The notes beneath the pieces were generated by a model. The model ran no database searches and was not told the origin of the DNA. It worked only from the letters and a program-made list of their open reading frames with translations. Both the position numbers and the translations under genes were made by a program. Positions 60,931 through 64,000 of a stretch of 64,000 nt of DNA are shown here, piece by piece. The number at the start of each line of letters is the position of its first letter. The stretch's first letter is position 1. The stretch is taken from positions 1 through 64,000 of the forward strand of contig MSGS01000062.1 of the NCBI GenBank assembly GCA_001940855.1, read 5' to 3'. This DNA is from Christensenellaceae bacterium Phil1 (GTDB taxonomy: Bacteria > Bacillota > Clostridia > Christensenellales > CAG-138).

Positions 60931-61482
60931 GTGCGCATAATCGCAGGCTCCTGCAAGGGGAGGTCTATACTCGCGCCGAAGGGAATGGATACCCGTCCTA
61001 CACTAGATAGGGTGAAGGAATCGCTTTTCGGCATAATACAGTTTCAGCTTTACGGTAAAACCGTGCTTGACCTTTTTGCAGGATCCGGCAATCTGGGGCT
61101 TGAGGCGCTCAGCCGCGGGGCAAGCTTTGCGGCGTTCAACGATATGTCCCGCGATGCGGTAAAGGTGATACGTGCAAACATTGAAAAGCTTGGCTTTGAG
61201 CAGAAGTCGGTCGTCATGAACGTAGACTTTGCCCAGGCCATACGCTCGCTCTCGGCAAGGAGGTTTGATATCGTGTTCCTTGACCCGCCGTACAGGGCCG
61301 GGCTTATGGAAAAGGCGCTGAAGGAGCTTAGTACAGCGGGCATATTGAACGAGGACGCAATGGTAATAGCCGAGCATGATGCGCATATTGCGCCGGTGGA
61401 TACGGGGGCGCTTGTGCTTTATGACAGGCGAATATACCGCGACACCGCGCTGTCCTTTTACAGGCTGGAAGGAGAAGAATGA
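60931..61482 (+). CDS. rsmD: 16S rRNA (guanine966-N2)-methyltransferase RsmD
   Basis: VRIIAGSCKGRSILAPKGMDTRPTLDRVKESLFGI; DLFAGSGNLGLEALSRG; FLDPPY; GTG start with GGAGG. Confidence 0.94.
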   Translation: MRIIAGSCKGRSILAPKGMDTRPTLDRVKESLFGIIQFQLYGKTVLDLFAGSGNLGLEALSRGASFAAFNDMSRDAVKVIRANIEKLGFEQKSVVMNVDFAQAIRSLSARRFDIVFLDPPYRAGLMEKALKELSTAGILNEDAMVIAEHDAHIAPVDTGALVLYDRRIYRDTALSFYRLEGEE

Positions 61483-61973
61483 AAAACGCTGTTTTCCCGG
61501 GAAGCTTCGATCCGTTTACGGTTGGGCATCTTGATATACTCAAGCGGGCATGCGAAATATTCGATCATGTTACCGTGTGCGTTATACCAAATCCCGCCAA
61601 GCATTATCTGTTCGGCGATGAGGAACGGGTCATGCTGATAAACCGCGTGATAGAGGCGGAGGGGATAAAGAACGCGGCGGCGGACAGCTTCAGCGGGCTT
61701 ACCGTTGAATGCGCGCGTAAGCACGACGCGGGGTTTATAGTGCGCGGGCTTCGCTCATATGACGATTATGAGTTCGAGACCAATATGGAGTACTTTAATA
61801 AGCGCCTTGCGCCGGAGGTGCAAACGGTGTATCTTGCGTGCGATGCGGCGCATGTGCACATAAGCTCAAGCGCGGTGCGCGAATTGATGAAATACGGTGC
61901 GGATATCGGCGCGCTGGTGCCGAATGAAATATCTGAATACATCCTTGGAAAGGTTGAGAAAAATGAGCAATAA
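61479..61973 (+). CDS. coaD: phosphopantetheine adenylyltransferase
   Basis: MKNAVFPGSFDPFTVGHLDILKRACEIFD; ISSSAVRELMKYGADI. Confidence 0.96.
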   Translation: MKNAVFPGSFDPFTVGHLDILKRACEIFDHVTVCVIPNPAKHYLFGDEERVMLINRVIEAEGIKNAAADSFSGLTVECARKHDAGFIVRGLRSYDDYEFETNMEYFNKRLAPEVQTVYLACDAAHVHISSSAVRELMKYGADIGALVPNEISEYILGKVEKNEQ

Positions 61974-62775
61974 TATCCAGAATATGCAGATTTTTACCAT
62001 TATAGGCCAGATAGAAGACATGGTTGAAAACAGCCCCCGTCCAAAAATAGGCGGAGCGAACAAGCGCGTGATAGACGTTGAAGAAATGATGGATCTGCTG
62101 GGCGATCTTAAGGTCACAATACCGGAGGATATCCGCAGGGCCAACAGCGTTATAGTCGATGCGCAGTCCATGATAGACAATGCTGACGAGCACGCAAGGG
62201 ACGTTGTGAGCCAGGCTGAGACCGACGGCGAAAAGATAGTGGCCGACGCTAAGCAGAAGGCGGCGGATATAATAGAAAAGGCGCGCAGCGAATACGAAAG
62301 GCTTGTATCAGAGGACGAGATATATCAAGAAGCGCAGCGCAGAGCGAAGCTGCTTGCGCAGAAGGCGGAAGCAAACGCCGGCCTTGTATTTGAAAATGCT
62401 AAGTGCTATGCGGACGATGTTCTTAAGGATCTTGAAAACTTCCTTAATGAGTACCGTCAGCTTGTTGCTATAAATCGAAAGGACCTTGACGCAAGGAATA
62501 CTGCAAACGCCAATAATCAGCCCTCTGCCGAGCCTGCAGCCGAAAACGAAAACGGCAATGCGAACGCGGCAGAGGAAGAAACCGTAGCCGAAGAGCCCAA
62601 GAAGCATACCCATACGGCCAAGATGAAGTCCAAGCCCATTGATGACGAGGAAGAGGACGAATACGAGGACGAGGAAGACGACGAAGAAGAAAAGGGCGGA
62701 TTCTTTGGCAAACTGTTTGGAAAGAAAAAGAAGAATATCGACTTCGACGACGATGATTTCGACGACGAAGAATAA
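61963..62775 (+). CDS. ATP-synthase-B/DivIVA-like coiled-coil protein with acidic C-terminal tail
   Basis: IPEDIRRANSVIVDAQSMIDNADEHARDVVSQAETDGEKIVADAKQKAADIIEKARSEYERLVSEDEIY; DEEEDEYEDEEDDEEEKGGFFGKLFGKKKKNIDFDDDDFDDEE. Confidence 0.75.
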   Translation: MSNNIQNMQIFTIIGQIEDMVENSPRPKIGGANKRVIDVEEMMDLLGDLKVTIPEDIRRANSVIVDAQSMIDNADEHARDVVSQAETDGEKIVADAKQKAADIIEKARSEYERLVSEDEIYQEAQRRAKLLAQKAEANAGLVFENAKCYADDVLKDLENFLNEYRQLVAINRKDLDARNTANANNQPSAEPAAENENGNANAAEEETVAEEPKKHTHTAKMKSKPIDDEEEDEYEDEEDDEEEKGGFFGKLFGKKKKNIDFDDDDFDDEE

Positions 62776-62844
62776 TTCGCATAAACGATGATAAACCGCG
62801 GCGCGAATAGCGCCGCTTATTTTTTTATAAGGAGATAAAGTACC

Positions 62845-63858
62845 ATGGCAATGCTGCAAACGACCATACCCGAAGGGTACAAAACCAAGTTGAACCTTTA
62901 TGACACGCAAAATGCTATTGCGCTGATAAAGGCCACGTTTCAGGAAGCGCTTTCGGGCGTGTTGAACCTCAAGCGCGTATCCGCACCGCTGTTCGTATAT
63001 CCGGATACGGGTCTGAACGATAACCTTAACGGCGTGGAACGCCCTGTACGCTTTGATGCGCCCGCAACAGGGAGGGATGCAGAGGTTGTGCATTCGCTGG
63101 CAAAATGGAAGCGTTATGCGCTGAAGCGTTATGATTTTCATGAGGGACGCGGCCTTTACACGGACATGAACGCTATCCGCAGGGATGAAAGGCTGGATAA
63201 TCTGCATTCAATATACGTTGACCAGTGGGACTGGGAAAAGGTGATAACCAGACAGGATAGGAACAGGGCGTATCTTGAGCGCACGGTACGTTCAATAGTG
63301 GAAGCAGTTGGCTATACGCTGGCCGTTGTGCAGGCGAAGTATCCTGTGCTTAATGCGCAGATGAACCGCGAAGTAGCGTTCGTGACCAGCCAGGAGCTGC
63401 TGGATATGTATCCGGACAAGACTGCCAAGGAGCGAGAATACCTTTTTGCCAAGGAACACGGCACCATATTCGTTGAAAAAATAGGCGGTGTGCTTTCAAA
63501 CGGCGAACCGCACGACGGCCGCGCACCCGACTACGACGATTGGGAACTCAACGGCGACATAATACTTTATAACAGCGTGCTGGACAGCGAATTTGAAATA
63601 TCCAGCATGGGCATAAGAGTTGATGAGGAATCAATGAAAAAACAACTTGCTGCGGCGCATTGCGAGGAACGTGCGGAGCTGCCGTTCCATAAGGCGCTGC
63701 TCAACGGCGAACTGCCGCTTACTATAGGCGGAGGTATAGGCCAGTCCCGCCTTTGCATGTTCATGCTTGAAAAGGCGCACATCGGCGAAGTGCAGTCCTC
63801 CATATGGGATAAGCATACCATGGAAGAAGCGGAGAAAGCAGGAGTAATACTGCTCTAA
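62845..63858 (+). CDS. asnA: aspartate-ammonia ligase (AsnA)
   Basis: LNLKRVSAPLFVYPDTGLNDNLNGVERPVRFD; DMNAIRRDERLDNLHSIYVDQWDWEKVI; LPLTIGGGIGQSRLCMFML. Confidence 0.96.
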   Translation: MAMLQTTIPEGYKTKLNLYDTQNAIALIKATFQEALSGVLNLKRVSAPLFVYPDTGLNDNLNGVERPVRFDAPATGRDAEVVHSLAKWKRYALKRYDFHEGRGLYTDMNAIRRDERLDNLHSIYVDQWDWEKVITRQDRNRAYLERTVRSIVEAVGYTLAVVQAKYPVLNAQMNREVAFVTSQELLDMYPDKTAKEREYLFAKEHGTIFVEKIGGVLSNGEPHDGRAPDYDDWELNGDIILYNSVLDSEFEISSMGIRVDEESMKKQLAAAHCEERAELPFHKALLNGELPLTIGGGIGQSRLCMFMLEKAHIGEVQSSIWDKHTMEEAEKAGVILL

Positions 63859-63995
63859 TCCCGCTCAATACCGGCGTTTTTCAGCCTTTCCAACCTTGCT
63901 TTTGCGGCGCAGATAAGCATTACCGCTCCCATTGCCGCCATCGAGCAGGCAAGTATAGCAAGGGCGGAAAGGCTGTTTTGCCCTAATGTCTCCAT
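63855..63995 (-). CDS. possible 46-aa single-TM protein
   Basis: METLGQNSLSALAILACSMAAMGAVMLICAAKARLERLKNAGIERD; abuts asnA stop; near window edge. Confidence 0.3.
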   Translation of the reverse strand: METLGQNSLSALAILACSMAAMGAVMLICAAKARLERLKNAGIERD

Positions 63996-64000
63996 TATTT

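Noticed and set aside
62640-62775. GA-rich low-complexity DNA repeat
   Set aside because: Explained by the acidic Glu/Asp tail of the coding sequence

Overview
The window looks like a chromosomal segment from an endospore-forming Firmicute (Clostridia-like). This rests on spoIIIAA-AH, spoIVB, spo0A, bofA, nrdR, argR and recN content and order. Bases 1-3277 are the right end of a prophage: tail-associated genes, an LPXTG-anchored surface protein, an NlpC/P60 endolysin and a holin, ending at a 3' fragment of tRNA-Pro(CGG) that looks like an att site. The rest is mostly dense housekeeping: pyrG, nrdR-pgeF, spoIIIA, asp23/amaP, nusB-xseAB-ispA-dxs-tlyA-nadK-argR-recN-spoIVB-spo0A, deoB, pheST, pcrA-ligA, gmk-rpoZ, folT, clpC, thiI, cysS, recX-nnrD, rsmD-coaD and asnA. 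A T-box leader precedes pheST and a THF riboswitch precedes folT. The points most worth a second look are: (1) a decayed accessory island at about 58.4-60.8 kb with an integrase stump, a truncated HprK-like kinase joined to a radical-SAM SPASM tail (a probable collapsed RiPP locus) and a zinc-ribbon repeat gene with an in-frame TGA; (2) a DacF-family protein that has lost all three catalytic motifs; (3) a Spo0A whose receiver lacks the conserved lysine; (4) a 57-aa SpoIIIAF; (5) a THF riboswitch with an extra hairpin; (6) the prophage LPXTG protein. All product calls come from reading the translated sequences; no database search was run.
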